From Carnobacterium_A sp049673005 (GTDB lineage Bacteria; Bacillota; Bacilli; Lactobacillales; Carnobacteriaceae): a stretch of 24,138 nucleotides of DNA. Positions 1 through 7,213 of this stretch are shown piece after piece. Under the pieces are notes generated by a model that was given only the letters and a program-made list of their open reading frames with translations, did no database searches and was not told the DNA's origin. The stretch spans positions 1 through 24,138 of the forward strand of contig NZ_JBATXB010000030.1 in assembly GCF_049673005.1 (NCBI RefSeq), in the 5' to 3' direction. Both the position numbers and the translations under genes were made by a program. The first letter of the stretch is position 1, and the number at the start of each line of letters is the position of its first letter.

Positions 1-54
1 CGGGTCATCAGTAACGACGTTACTGGTTAAAAAAGAGCAGTAGCAATATTCTTC

Positions 55-130
55 GGAGGTTTAGCTCAGCTGGGAGAGCATCTGCCTTACAAGCAGAGGG
101 TCGGCGGTTCGATCCCGTCAACCTCCACCA
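55..130 (+). tRNA. tRNA-Val (TAC)
   Basis: Full cloverleaf with a GGAGGTT/AACCTCC acceptor stem. The anticodon stem TCTGC/GCAGA encloses TAC at 88-90. The 3' CCA is encoded in the DNA (128-130). It is the first of eight tightly packed tRNA genes. Confidence 0.97.
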
Positions 131-131
131 T

Positions 132-204
132 GAGTCATTAGCTCAGTTGGTAGAGCATCTGACTTTTAATCAGAGGGTCGCAGGTTCGAATCCTGCATGA
201 CTCA
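132..204 (+). tRNA. tRNA-Lys (TTT)
   Basis: Cloverleaf with acceptor GAGTCAT/ATGACTC and anticodon TTT at 165-167 within a TCTGA/TCAGA stem. No CCA is encoded; the gene ends at discriminator A204. It begins one base after the CCA of tRNA-Val. Confidence 0.97.
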
Positions 205-243
205 TAACTATTCATTCAAATGACTAGTTACAGCCATATTTTA

Positions 244-328
244 GCGGGTGTGGCGGAATTGGCAGACGCACTAGATTTAGGATCTAGCGTCGAAAGACGT
301 GGGGGTTCAAGTCCCTTCACCCGCACCA
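244..328 (+). tRNA. tRNA-Leu (TAG)
   Basis: Class II tRNA with a long variable arm. Acceptor GCGGGTG/CACCCGC, anticodon TAG at 278-280, CCA encoded at 326-328. Confidence 0.97.
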
Positions 329-337
329 TATTTTCAA

Positions 338-410
338 GCCGGCTTAGCTCAGTTGGTAGAGCATCTGATTTGTAATCAGAGGGTCGAGGGTTCAACTCCT
401 TTAGCCGGCA
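338..410 (+). tRNA. tRNA-Thr (TGT)
   Basis: Acceptor GCCGGCT/AGCCGGC, anticodon TGT at 371-373 in a TCTGA/TCAGA stem, discriminator A410, no encoded CCA. Confidence 0.97.
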
Positions 411-415
411 TCAGT

Positions 416-487
416 GCGGAAGTAGTTCAGTGGTAGAACGCCACCTTGCCAAGGTGGAGGTCGCGGGTTCGAACCCCGTCTTCCGCT
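416..487 (+). tRNA. tRNA-Gly (GCC)
   Basis: Acceptor GCGGAAG/CTTCCGC, anticodon GCC at 448-450, discriminator T487 as usual for bacterial tRNA-Gly, no encoded CCA. A perfect palindrome starts at its last acceptor base (see 486-506). Confidence 0.97.
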
Positions 488-506
488 TACTAGTTCAACT
501 AGTAAG
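486..506. repeat. Palindrome abutting tRNA-Gly, with a possible internal promoter downstream
   Basis: The arms CTTACTAGTT (486-495) and AACTAGTAAG (497-506) are perfect reverse complements around one base. No T tract follows, so this is not a standard terminator. Directly downstream is TGA-TATAAT (507-515), an extended -10 element that could start a transcript about 15 bases before tRNA-Leu(TAA). The structure could be a processing hairpin, an internal promoter region, or both. Confidence 0.5.
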
Positions 507-535
507 TGATATAATAATCATAACTTGTTCATATT

Positions 536-624
536 GCCGGGGTGGCGGAACAGGTAGACGCACAGGACTTAAAATCCTGCGGTGAGTGATCACCGTGCCG
601 GTTCGATTCCGGCCCTCGGCACCA
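536..624 (+). tRNA. tRNA-Leu (TAA)
   Basis: Class II tRNA with a long variable arm. The acceptor 536-542/614-620 contains one G-T pair. Anticodon TAA at 570-572 in a CAGGA/TCCTG stem. CCA encoded at 622-624. Confidence 0.97.
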
Positions 625-630
625 TTTATT

Positions 631-704
631 GCACCCATAGCTCAATTGGATAGAGTACCTGACTACGAATCAGGCGGTTAGAGGTTCGACTCCTCTTGGG
701 TGCA
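631..704 (+). tRNA. tRNA-Arg (ACG)
   Basis: Acceptor GCACCCA/TGGGTGC, anticodon ACG at 665-667, discriminator A704, no encoded CCA. The A34 wobble position of this tRNA is the substrate of TadA, which is encoded at 5738-6232 in the same window. Confidence 0.97.
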
Positions 705-756
705 TTCCATTTTACATAATTAAATCGAAATGGAAATTCCAGAATAACTCAACGTA

Positions 757-830
757 CGGGAAGTAGCTCAGCTTGGTAGAGCACTTGGTTTGGGACCAAG
801 GGGTCGCAGGTTCGAATCCTGTCTTCCCGA
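757..830 (+). tRNA. tRNA-Pro (TGG)
   Basis: Acceptor CGGGAAG/CTTCCCG, anticodon TGG at 791-793 in a CTTGG/CCAAG stem, discriminator A830, no encoded CCA. It is the last tRNA before the cluster terminator. Confidence 0.97.
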
Positions 831-840
831 TAATGAAAGA

Positions 841-865
841 CCACTTAATATAAGTGGTTTTTTTT
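841..865 (+). terminator. Intrinsic terminator of the tRNA cluster
   Basis: Stem CCACTTA (841-847) / TAAGTGG (851-857) with a three-base loop, followed by eight T (858-865). Confidence 0.85.
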
Positions 866-967
866 GTTATCTAAAAAATTAAATAGTGATTATTTGGGTT
901 CTTCAAGAATTATTATCTCATAAATAAAAGAAACATATTATTTATGAACAATTATGAGGAGAGTTAC

Positions 968-996
968 TTTTCAAATACAATTTTTTCTCGTATAAT
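968..996 (+). promoter_or_regulatory. ctsR-clpC promoter
   Basis: -35 TTTTCA (968-973) and a perfect -10 TATAAT (991-996) with a 17-base spacer. The transcript should start near 1003, inside the CtsR-like operator. The rest of the gene-free stretch 866-1106 is AT-rich. It holds an inverted repeat, TCATAAATAA (918-927) / TTATTTATGA (938-947), just upstream of the -35; no CIRCE (HrcA) element was seen. Confidence 0.7.
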
Positions 997-999
997 TAA

Positions 1000-1016
1000 A
1001 GTCAGTATTAGTCAAA
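1000..1016 (+). promoter_or_regulatory. CtsR operator (heptad direct repeat)
   Basis: AGTCAGT (1000-1006), a three-base spacer ATT, then AGTCAAA (1010-1016). The known CtsR site is two A/GGTCAAA heptads with a three-base spacer. The second heptad is perfect and the first matches 5 of 7. The site begins 3 bases after the -10 and covers the predicted start point, which fits autorepression of ctsR-clpC. Confidence 0.7.
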
Positions 1017-1111
1017 AAAAATTTAGTTAGTTATTTTTTACAGAAGAATCATTATAAAGTCTGGTGTTGAGACGAAAAGAAAAGGAGCGTTACTGAAAGG
1101 ACACCGTTGCA

Positions 1112-1162
1112 ATGTATGGTGAAAATAGGTATTATGTATACCATACAACATCATTGTTTTAG
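1112..1162 (+). CDS. Possible 16-residue leader ORF upstream of ctsR
   Basis: ATG at 1112 opens a 16-codon frame (MYGENRYYVYHTTSLF) that stops at 1160-1162, 13 bases before the ctsR ATG at 1176. The only good Shine-Dalgarno sequence nearby, AAAGGA (1096-1101), lies 10 bases before this ATG, whereas the conserved ctsR start has none. Translation of the leader could deliver ribosomes to ctsR. An alternative is a TTG start at 1107 that extends CtsR by 23 residues. This is inference only. Confidence 0.3.
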   Translation: MYGENRYYVYHTTSLF

Positions 1163-1175
1163 TAACAAGTCACAC

Positions 1176-1646
1176 ATGAATAATCAGAATATGTCGGATA
1201 TCATTGAAGCTTATTTAAAAAAGGTACTTGGCGGGGATGAGCAAGTCGAAATTAGGCGTAGTGAAATGGCAGACCGATTCAATTGTGTTCCTTCTCAAAT
1301 AAATTATGTTATCAACACGCGCTTTACTATTCAACAAGGATATTTAGTTGAAAGCAAGCGTGGCGGTGGCGGATATATAAGAATAATTAAAGTTAAATTA
1401 CTAGATGCATCAGAGATGCTAGAAATGATGATTGATGTTATAGGTAGTGGGATATCACAAAGAAATGCTTGTTCTATTGTTGAAACACTTTATCAAGATA
1501 GTATGATAGCTAAACGAGAAGCAAGCTTGATGCTTTCAGCTATGGAGAAATCGGTTTTATCTTTAGAGGATTGTAAAAAAGAAAATGAACTACGTGCAAG
1601 AATATTAACTGCTTTTTTGAATAATTTAAGATACGAACAAGTATAA
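1176..1646 (+). CDS. ctsR: Transcriptional repressor CtsR (class III heat-shock regulator)
   Basis: CtsR is a dimeric winged-helix repressor of clp genes that loses DNA binding at high temperature. From ATG 1176 the protein has 156 residues, the usual family length. It starts MNNQNMSDIIEAYL and carries the conserved DNA-binding segment VPSQINYVINTRF and the glycine-rich wing SKRGGGGYI (roughly residues 34-66). The C-terminal half is the helical dimerisation region. The frame is open upstream to a TTG at 1107, and the best Shine-Dalgarno sequence (1096-1101) lies far upstream of 1176, so the exact start is unsettled. clpC follows after 16 bases, so the two are co-transcribed. mcsA and mcsB, which sit between these genes in Bacillus, are absent. 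The CtsR-like box at 1000-1016 indicates autoregulation. Confidence 0.93.
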   Translation: MNNQNMSDIIEAYLKKVLGGDEQVEIRRSEMADRFNCVPSQINYVINTRFTIQQGYLVESKRGGGGYIRIIKVKLLDASEMLEMMIDVIGSGISQRNACSIVETLYQDSMIAKREASLMLSAMEKSVLSLEDCKKENELRARILTAFLNNLRYEQV

Positions 1647-1662
1647 AAACGGAGGTAATATT

Positions 1663-4161
1663 ATGGATGAATTATTCTCAGAAAAAGCAAAAGCTGTCTT
1701 AATGTTAGCTCAAGAGGAAGCTAAACAATTTCGTCATCGTTCTATAGGGACAGAGCATATTTTATTAGCCCTTGTAGTTGAGCAAGAAGGTATTGCAGGA
1801 AAAACCCTGCGTGAATTTTCTATAACTGAAAAAGAGATAAGAGAAGAAGCAGAACATTTTACTGGTTATGGGACGATGAAATATGGTTCTAAAGATGTTG
1901 TTCTTCCTTATTCGCCAAGAGCAAAGCAAGCAATTACTTTGGCGACAGATGAAGCTAGAAGGATGGGTGCTTCTTTAGTAGGTACAGAACATTTATTGCT
2001 TGGTCTATTACGCGAAGAGGATGTATTGTCTTCTAAAATATTAGCAAACTTAGATATTAACTTAAATAAAATACGTCAAATTTTATTGAAAAAAATTGGT
2101 ATTACCGATGTAAATAATGGTAAAGCTAGACGTTCTAAATCAGCTATCAAACAAACTTCAGGGACACCTACACTAGATGCATTAGCAAGAGACTTAACAG
2201 CCAGTGCTAGAGCAAAAAAGATTGATCCAATTGTAGGTCGTCATACAGAAATAAAAAGAGTTATCCAAATTTTGAGTCGTCGTACCAAAAACAATCCAGT
2301 TTTGATAGGTGAAGCTGGAGTAGGTAAAACTGCTATAGCAGAAGGATTAGCACAAAAAATTGCAGACAGAGAAGTTCCTCATACGTTAATTGGTAAGAGA
2401 TTGATGATGCTTGATATGGGATCATTAGTTGCAGGGACAAAATATCGCGGAGAATTTGAAGAGCGCATGAAAAAAATTATTGATGAAATTTATCAAGACG
2501 GTAACGTAATCTTATTTATTGATGAACTACACACATTAATAGGTGCGGGTGGTGCTGAAGGAGCGATAGACGCTTCTAATATATTGAAGCCTGCTCTAGC
2601 TCGAGGAGAGTTACAGACTATAGGTGCTACGACTCTAGACGAATATCAAAAATATATTGAAAAAGACGCAGCTTTAGAAAGACGCTTTTCACCGATTCGT
2701 GTCGAACAACCGTCACTTAAAGAAACGGAAGATATCCTATTGGGCTTACGTTCACGTTATGAAAATCATCATGGGGTAGAAATTACGGATGAAGCAATTC
2801 ATTCAGCTGTTCAATTATCTTCTCGTTATATAACTTCAAGGCAACTTCCAGATAAAGCAATTGATTTAATAGATGAGTCAGCTTCAAAGGTACGCTTAGA
2901 TTCTTCTAGTAAACCTTCACCAATGGTTGCTGCACTCAAACAGTTAGAACTTTTAATTGAAGAAAAAGAAATAGCTATTCAATTACAAGATTTTGAGAAA
3001 GCAGCTAAAATAAGAATAAATGAAATGAAACAGCGAACAGAAATTGAAGGAATATTAGAAAAAATTAAACATCCCTCTCCAAATGCAGTAAGTTTGAAGG
3101 TAGAAGAGGTAGATATTGCAGAGGTTGTTTCTTTATGGACTGGGATTCCAGTAAAACAAATGGACCAGAAAGAATCAGATCGTTTATTGAAATTAGAAAA
3201 AGTATTGCATAATCGTGTAATTGGGCAAGAAGAAGCAGTTAGTGCAGTTGCTAGAGCTATTAGAAGGTCTAGAAGTGGGCTGAAAGATCCCAACAGACCT
3301 ATTGGTTCATTTATGTTCTTGGGCCCAACAGGGGTTGGGAAAACTGAACTAGCTAAAACGTTGGCTGATGCAATGTTTGGTAGCGAAGAAGCTTTAATTA
3401 GAATAGATATGTCTGAGTTTATGGAAAAATATAGTACAAGTCGTTTAATTGGTTCTCCTCCAGGTTATGTTGGTTATGATGAAGGCGGACAATTAACGGA
3501 GAAAGTACGACAAAAACCTTACTCTGTCATTTTGTTTGATGAGGTTGAGAAAGCACATCCAGATGTATTTAATATACTGTTGCAAGTGTTAGACGATGGT
3601 CATTTAACAGATTCAAAAGGTCGTAAGGTAGATTTTAAAAATACTGTTATGATTATGACGTCAAATCTTGGAGCAACATCATTGAGAGATGAAAAACTAG
3701 TTGGATTTAGTACAAAAGATAAGAAAAAAGATCATAATATGATGGAAAAAAGAATTAAAGAAGAACTTAAAACAACATTTAGACCAGAGTTTATTAATCG
3801 TTTGGATGAAATTATTGTGTTCCATGCACTTGAAAAAACAGAATTGAATAAAATCGTTAAACTATTAACAAAAATGATTGTTGTGCGTTTAGAAGAGATG
3901 GATATTCATGTCAAATTAACCCAAGCAGCTATAGATGTTATTTCCAAAGCGGGATTTGATCCAGAGTATGGAGCTAGACCTTTGCGCCGTGCGATTCAAA
4001 AAGAAATTGAAGATCGTTTAAGCGAAGAGCTATTAAGCGGTTCAATTAAAGTTGGCGATCATGTTACTATCGGAGCCTCAAAAGGAACAATTAGGGTGAT
4101 AGTGAAAGATACGACTAAAAGACTCGAAAACGCTACTCCATCTACTTCAGTAAAATCCTAA
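1663..4161 (+). CDS. clpC: AAA+ ATPase ClpC, unfoldase of the ClpCP protease
   Basis: ClpC is a cytosolic hexameric AAA+ unfoldase that feeds misfolded or tagged proteins to ClpP. The 832 residues contain two Clp-N repeats (about 3-145), AAA domain 1 with Walker A GEAGVGKT (216-223) and Walker B around VILFIDELH (282-290), and a UVR-type coiled middle segment (about 425-465) typical of ClpC rather than ClpA or ClpB. AAA domain 2 has Walker A GPTGVGKT (554-561) and Walker B VILFDEVEKAHP (from about 623). The LVGFS loop near 678-682 is the ClpP-docking hook. A strong GGAGGT ribosome site precedes the ATG. It is the second gene of the ctsR operon and is followed by a strong terminator. In Bacillus, ClpC needs adaptors such as MecA or McsB; McsB is not encoded here. 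Confidence 0.97.
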   Translation: MDELFSEKAKAVLMLAQEEAKQFRHRSIGTEHILLALVVEQEGIAGKTLREFSITEKEIREEAEHFTGYGTMKYGSKDVVLPYSPRAKQAITLATDEARRMGASLVGTEHLLLGLLREEDVLSSKILANLDINLNKIRQILLKKIGITDVNNGKARRSKSAIKQTSGTPTLDALARDLTASARAKKIDPIVGRHTEIKRVIQILSRRTKNNPVLIGEAGVGKTAIAEGLAQKIADREVPHTLIGKRLMMLDMGSLVAGTKYRGEFEERMKKIIDEIYQDGNVILFIDELHTLIGAGGAEGAIDASNILKPALARGELQTIGATTLDEYQKYIEKDAALERRFSPIRVEQPSLKETEDILLGLRSRYENHHGVEITDEAIHSAVQLSSRYITSRQLPDKAIDLIDESASKVRLDSSSKPSPMVAALKQLELLIEEKEIAIQLQDFEKAAKIRINEMKQRTEIEGILEKIKHPSPNAVSLKVEEVDIAEVVSLWTGIPVKQMDQKESDRLLKLEKVLHNRVIGQEEAVSAVARAIRRSRSGLKDPNRPIGSFMFLGPTGVGKTELAKTLADAMFGSEEALIRIDMSEFMEKYSTSRLIGSPPGYVGYDEGGQLTEKVRQKPYSVILFDEVEKAHPDVFNILLQVLDDGHLTDSKGRKVDFKNTVMIMTSNLGATSLRDEKLVGFSTKDKKKDHNMMEKRIKEELKTTFRPEFINRLDEIIVFHALEKTELNKIVKLLTKMIVVRLEEMDIHVKLTQAAIDVISKAGFDPEYGARPLRRAIQKEIEDRLSEELLSGSIKVGDHVTIGASKGTIRVIVKDTTKRLENATPSTSVKS

Positions 4162-4194
4162 AGAAAAGGTTATAAGATAGTTTAAGTAATGGAA

Positions 4195-4229
4195 ACACCT
4201 GATATCATCGAATGATGTCAGGTGTTTTT
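4195..4229 (+). terminator. Terminator of the ctsR-clpC operon
   Basis: A 14-bp stem runs from ACACCTGA (4195-4202) to TCAGGTGT (4218-4225), with inner pairs closing on a three-base loop at 4209-4211. It is followed by T residues. Confidence 0.9.
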
Positions 4230-4251
4230 GTTCGTATTTCAATTTTTTTTC

Positions 4252-4260
4252 TGCTATGAT
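4252..4260 (+). promoter_or_regulatory. Extended -10 promoter for the 127-residue membrane protein
   Basis: TGC-TATGAT is an extended -10 element about 38 bases before the start codon. No convincing -35 is visible. Confidence 0.45.
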
Positions 4261-4297
4261 TGAGCTATAGATAGTATAAAAGGAGATGTGAATTTTT

Positions 4298-4681
4298 ATG
4301 AATAGAAGTACACGTAACTTACTAATCGGTTTAGGTGCTACAGTAGCGATAGGAGCCGTTATTTTATCCGCATCTGATAAATCTATGGCTAAAATAGAAT
4401 CCTATATTAATCGTCAAAAAGCTAAAAATTTTGTTAAAGATAAGCTAAAAGGCAATGAGAAAGCTTTAGATGTTGTTGAAAGGTTATCGGATGAAGAAGT
4501 TATAAATCTTTTAAAGGTTGTCGATAAAGTTAGTGATTTAAAAGGGCAAGTTGGAACTTATACAAGTCATTTAAAAGATGCAACGAATGAATTTAAGGAC
4601 ATGTTTATAGATAAAAAAGAAAAAGCAGCTGGAAAAGCAGAACATTTTGTAGATGAAGTTAAAGATAAAGTTAAAGGTTAA
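4298..4681 (+). CDS. Small membrane-anchored helical protein, YtxH-like
   Basis: The protein has 127 residues with a single N-terminal hydrophobic helix (about 7-25, NLLIGLGATVAIGAVILSA). A highly charged, Lys/Glu-rich and probably helical tail of about 100 residues follows. The layout resembles YtxH/general-stress-type small membrane proteins, but no diagnostic motif allows a firm family call. AAAGGAG precedes the ATG with normal spacing. It is a single gene bounded by terminators on both sides, with its own extended -10 promoter. Its position after clpC invites a stress-response guess, which the sequence does not prove. Confidence 0.75.
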   Translation: MNRSTRNLLIGLGATVAIGAVILSASDKSMAKIESYINRQKAKNFVKDKLKGNEKALDVVERLSDEEVINLLKVVDKVSDLKGQVGTYTSHLKDATNEFKDMFIDKKEKAAGKAEHFVDEVKDKVKG

Positions 4682-4682
4682 C

Positions 4683-4734
4683 AAGAAAAAAAGCTTTTTA
4701 CTTATTGAATGATAAGTAAAAAGCTTTTTTTCTT
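4683..4734. terminator. Bidirectional terminator between convergent genes
   Basis: A long hairpin with inner arms CTTAT (4701-4705) / ATAAG (4712-4716) extends through AAGCTTTTTA and its complement to flanking A and T runs. It has a T tract on either strand and so can serve both the 127-residue gene and the minus-strand regulator. Confidence 0.85.
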
Positions 4735-4760
4735 TTATAAGAGATAGTACCATTAAATGG

Positions 4761-5621
4761 TCAAAAGATAATTAAGTAGCAAAGTAATAAATCGTTCATA
4801 TTACGTAAAGATAAACCACTTGTATCATAAAAGCGATCTATTCTATATTGTAAAGTATTTCGGTGAACGTATAGTGACTTAGCGGCCAAACTAATATTTC
4901 CTTGACTATGCCACATAGCTAGAATTAGTTCTTTTAGCTCCGGTTGATTAGAATAATTTTTTTTCAAGGTATGCATAAGGACGCTTTTTTCTAAAGCTTC
5001 AGATGTATAATGCTGCAAAGCGACGTTAGATAGAGAAAGCAAGTTTTTTCCTTTATTTTTTTGTTTTTCAAAAATAAATTGTTCTTCTTTGAATACTATT
5101 TTAAATTGTTTATTAATGGGCCAAAACTGACCAATATAGAAAATCGTTTTAATTGAAAAGTCATCGTCAAGGGTTTGGATGATACCAGAAATTTCATCAA
5201 GCGTTAGTCTTTCATCAGATTTTTTTTGTATGAGTAAACCGGAGAATTCATTGATGAAAAAAACTTCTTCAGTGTTACTAAACATACTTTTAAATGCCCT
5301 TAGCCAAGTTTTAGTTTCGAAATAGGAGTCTTTTTTTAAAATAGTAAATTGAATGATGCGAAATTCATTAGTCAAAACTACAGAAGGCAATTCAGTTCCA
5401 TTAAATAGAAAGTGTTGCCACTTAGAAGCAATTGAAGGAACGTTGCTTTTATTAGAAGTAAATATAAGCTTCAGCAATTCGATTTCAGATTTAGTTTTAT
5501 GCTTTAACTTAAATTGAATCCATTGGTTCTCATAAGCAAAAGAAATGTAATGAGAGTTTTCTAAAGGCAAACTTGTTAGTTGAGCATCAGGATAAATTAC
5601 TTTGATTTCGTTAAAGTTCAA
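4761..5621 (-). CDS. PucR-type helix-turn-helix transcriptional regulator
   Basis: The 286-residue protein ends in a helix-turn-helix of the PucR C-terminal type (about 225-286). The segment GNISLAAKSLYVHRNTLQYR is the hallmark: a short helix, then the 'hRNTLxYR' recognition helix. Its N-terminal 220 residues show no recognisable sensor domain and no membrane segment, so the inducer is unknown. Translation starts at TTG 5621, preceded by GAGGTG at good spacing. It is divergent from tadA across about 115 bases and is likely monocistronic. Related regulators control purine, sugar or amino-acid catabolism, but the neighbouring genes give no target. Confidence 0.8.
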   Translation of the reverse strand: MNFNEIKVIYPDAQLTSLPLENSHYISFAYENQWIQFKLKHKTKSEIELLKLIFTSNKSNVPSIASKWQHFLFNGTELPSVVLTNEFRIIQFTILKKDSYFETKTWLRAFKSMFSNTEEVFFINEFSGLLIQKKSDERLTLDEISGIIQTLDDDFSIKTIFYIGQFWPINKQFKIVFKEEQFIFEKQKNKGKNLLSLSNVALQHYTSEALEKSVLMHTLKKNYSNQPELKELILAMWHSQGNISLAAKSLYVHRNTLQYRIDRFYDTSGLSLRNMNDLLLCYLIIF

Positions 5622-5698
5622 AAAAACACCTCATTTCAAATAAATAATCATTACTTTTATTGAGTCTATTATTTTTAATCAAGTTTATTGAAGAGTTA

Positions 5699-5707
5699 TG
5701 ATATGAT
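5699..5707 (+). promoter_or_regulatory. Extended -10 promoter for tadA
   Basis: TGA-TATGAT, overlapping a second -10-like GATAAT at 5705-5710, lies about 30 bases upstream of the tadA start. No good -35 is seen. Confidence 0.4.
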
Positions 5708-5737
5708 AATGGTAATAAATTAAGAAAGGTTGGACGT

Positions 5738-6232
5738 ATGCTGACATTAGAAGAAAAAGAACACTTTATGGGTGAAGCGATTAAAGAAGCCAAAAAGGCT
5801 GGGAAAAAATTAGAAGTACCGATTGGTGCTGTAGTTGTCTTGAACGGCCAAATTATTGGTCGCGGTCATAATGGTCGTGAAGAAACTCATGATGCAACAG
5901 CACACGCTGAGATGATAGCCATTAAACAAGCAAACAAAACTTTAGAAAATTGGCGTTTAGAAGATGCTCAGGTATTTGTAACGTTGGAACCTTGTCCAAT
6001 GTGTAGTGGAGCAATGATTTTATCACGTGTCAAAGAACTTTATTATGGAGCACCCGACCCTAAAGGTGGTACTGCCGGTACGTTAATGAATTTATTAACA
6101 GATAGCCGTTTTAACCATCAAGTCGATAGTGAAAAAGGTATTCTTGAATTTGAATGTAGTGAATTACTAACAAGCTTCTTTAAAGAACTACGCAGAAGGA
6201 AAAAAGAAGAAAAAGCTAAACAAAAAAATTAG
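5738..6232 (+). CDS. tadA: tRNA-specific adenosine deaminase TadA
   Basis: TadA deaminates A34 to inosine in tRNA-Arg(ACG), allowing it to read CGU, CGC and CGA codons. Its substrate tRNA is encoded at 631-704 in this window. The 164-residue protein has the cytidine/adenosine deaminase zinc site: HAE at 56-58 (zinc-binding His and catalytic Glu) and PCPMC at 85-89 (two zinc-binding Cys). The flanking TLEPCPMCSGAM is typical of TadA. The Lys/Arg-rich C-terminus (RRRKKEEKAKQKN) fits RNA binding. AAGAAAGG precedes the ATG. It is convergent with proC. Confidence 0.95.
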   Translation: MLTLEEKEHFMGEAIKEAKKAGKKLEVPIGAVVVLNGQIIGRGHNGREETHDATAHAEMIAIKQANKTLENWRLEDAQVFVTLEPCPMCSGAMILSRVKELYYGAPDPKGGTAGTLMNLLTDSRFNHQVDSEKGILEFECSELLTSFFKELRRRKKEEKAKQKN

Positions 6233-6243
6233 ATGCAATCTAA
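6221..6243 (-). terminator. Probable terminator for proC (minus strand)
   Basis: On the minus strand the stem TTAGAT/ATCTAA (6229-6243) with a three-base loop is followed by seven T. It overlaps the last codons of tadA. The stem is only 6 bp and AT-rich. Confidence 0.5.
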
Positions 6244-6271
6244 CAAGATAATAAATATTTTTGGAATTCAT

Positions 6272-7084
6272 TTAGTCAGCCATTAACTCTTGATCTTTTG
6301 CAATAGTAGCATCTACACCTTTAATTATTGTTGAGATAAATTTTTCGTCTTCTAAAGCGACAATCCCTGCAACAGTTGTCCCGCCAGGAGATGAAACCTG
6401 ATCTATTAAATTCCATGGAGATTGATCGCTTTGAAGGACTAATTTCGCACTACCTAAAACAGCTTGAGCAGCAATTTTTGTAGCTAATTCTTTTGGCATA
6501 CCATTCTTTACAGCTCCACGAGCTAGGGAATCAATAAAAAGAAACGTATACGCTGGTGAGCTACCGGCGATGGCTATAAATGTACTAAAGTCTTTTTCTT
6601 CTAACTCGATAACTTCTCCTATGGCATCAAACATACCAAGCACATATTGGATTTTATCGGGCGAGGTAAAGTCATTTCCACAAACTGCAGTCATACCTTC
6701 ACCGATAATTGAATTTAAGTTTGGCATAACTCTAATGATAGCATTAGTAGAATTTTCGCCAATTAAATTAGTTAATTTTTGTAGAGATGTTCCTGCGGCG
6801 ATTGAGACTAATGTCGGCTGATATTTTTTAATAACATCACTTAAAGCAGGCAATAGTTCTTTAAGTACATTAGGTTTAACAGCTAAAACAACAACGTCTA
6901 CTTTAGAGATTAATTCTTCACTTGAAGAGCAGATAGTTGTTTTTGTTTCAGCAGCGAATACATCTAATGTTTTTTTTGTTCGACTATAGAGATAGATATC
7001 TTCGCTAGACATATAATTTTTTTTAATAATTCCTTTTATAATAGCACTAGCCATATTTCCTATTCCAATAAATCCAACTTTCAT
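6272..7084 (-). CDS. proC: Pyrroline-5-carboxylate reductase
   Basis: ProC catalyses the last step of proline synthesis, NAD(P)H-dependent reduction of pyrroline-5-carboxylate. The 270-residue protein begins MKVGFIGIGNMA, a Rossmann nucleotide-binding motif. It has AVKPN at 68-72, RVMPN at 118-122 and the P5CR signature SSPGGTTVAG at 231-240. ATG 7084 was chosen over an in-frame GTG three codons upstream because GGAG lies 8 bases before it and the family N-terminus begins there. No proA or proB is adjacent. An extended -10 promoter lies at 7125-7153. Confidence 0.95.
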   Translation of the reverse strand: MKVGFIGIGNMASAIIKGIIKKNYMSSEDIYLYSRTKKTLDVFAAETKTTICSSSEELISKVDVVVLAVKPNVLKELLPALSDVIKKYQPTLVSIAAGTSLQKLTNLIGENSTNAIIRVMPNLNSIIGEGMTAVCGNDFTSPDKIQYVLGMFDAIGEVIELEEKDFSTFIAIAGSSPAYTFLFIDSLARGAVKNGMPKELATKIAAQAVLGSAKLVLQSDQSPWNLIDQVSSPGGTTVAGIVALEDEKFISTIIKGVDATIAKDQELMAD

Positions 7085-7124
7085 AGATAACACTCCATTC
7101 CTAAAAATATACTAAACTGTTATT

Positions 7125-7153
7125 ATTTTAACATAAAAAGACTATCTTGTTTA
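7125..7153 (-). promoter_or_regulatory. proC promoter
   Basis: On the minus strand: -35 TAAACA (7153-7148), 17-base spacer, -10 TAAAAT (7130-7125), preceded by TGT to make an extended -10. Confidence 0.55.
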
Positions 7154-7182
7154 GAACTCTAAGTTTACTTCCTCATCTATAT

Positions 7183-7213
7183 CATACAACAACATCTAAC
7201 GTGTTGTTGTATG
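7183..7213. promoter_or_regulatory. 12-bp inverted repeat, candidate operator of the CDF exporter
   Basis: The arms CATACAACAACA (7183-7194) and TGTTGTTGTATG (7202-7213) are perfect reverse complements around 7 bases. There is no T tract on either side, so a terminator is unlikely. The right arm contains the putative -35 (7207-7212) of the CDF gene promoter, the classical position for a repressor site. The binding protein is unknown. Confidence 0.6.

Noticed and set aside
1..54. 3' end of a 5S rRNA at the window start
   Set aside because: The sequence does not match a 5S 3' end; only a short hairpin CAGTAAC/GTTACTG (9-25) is seen.
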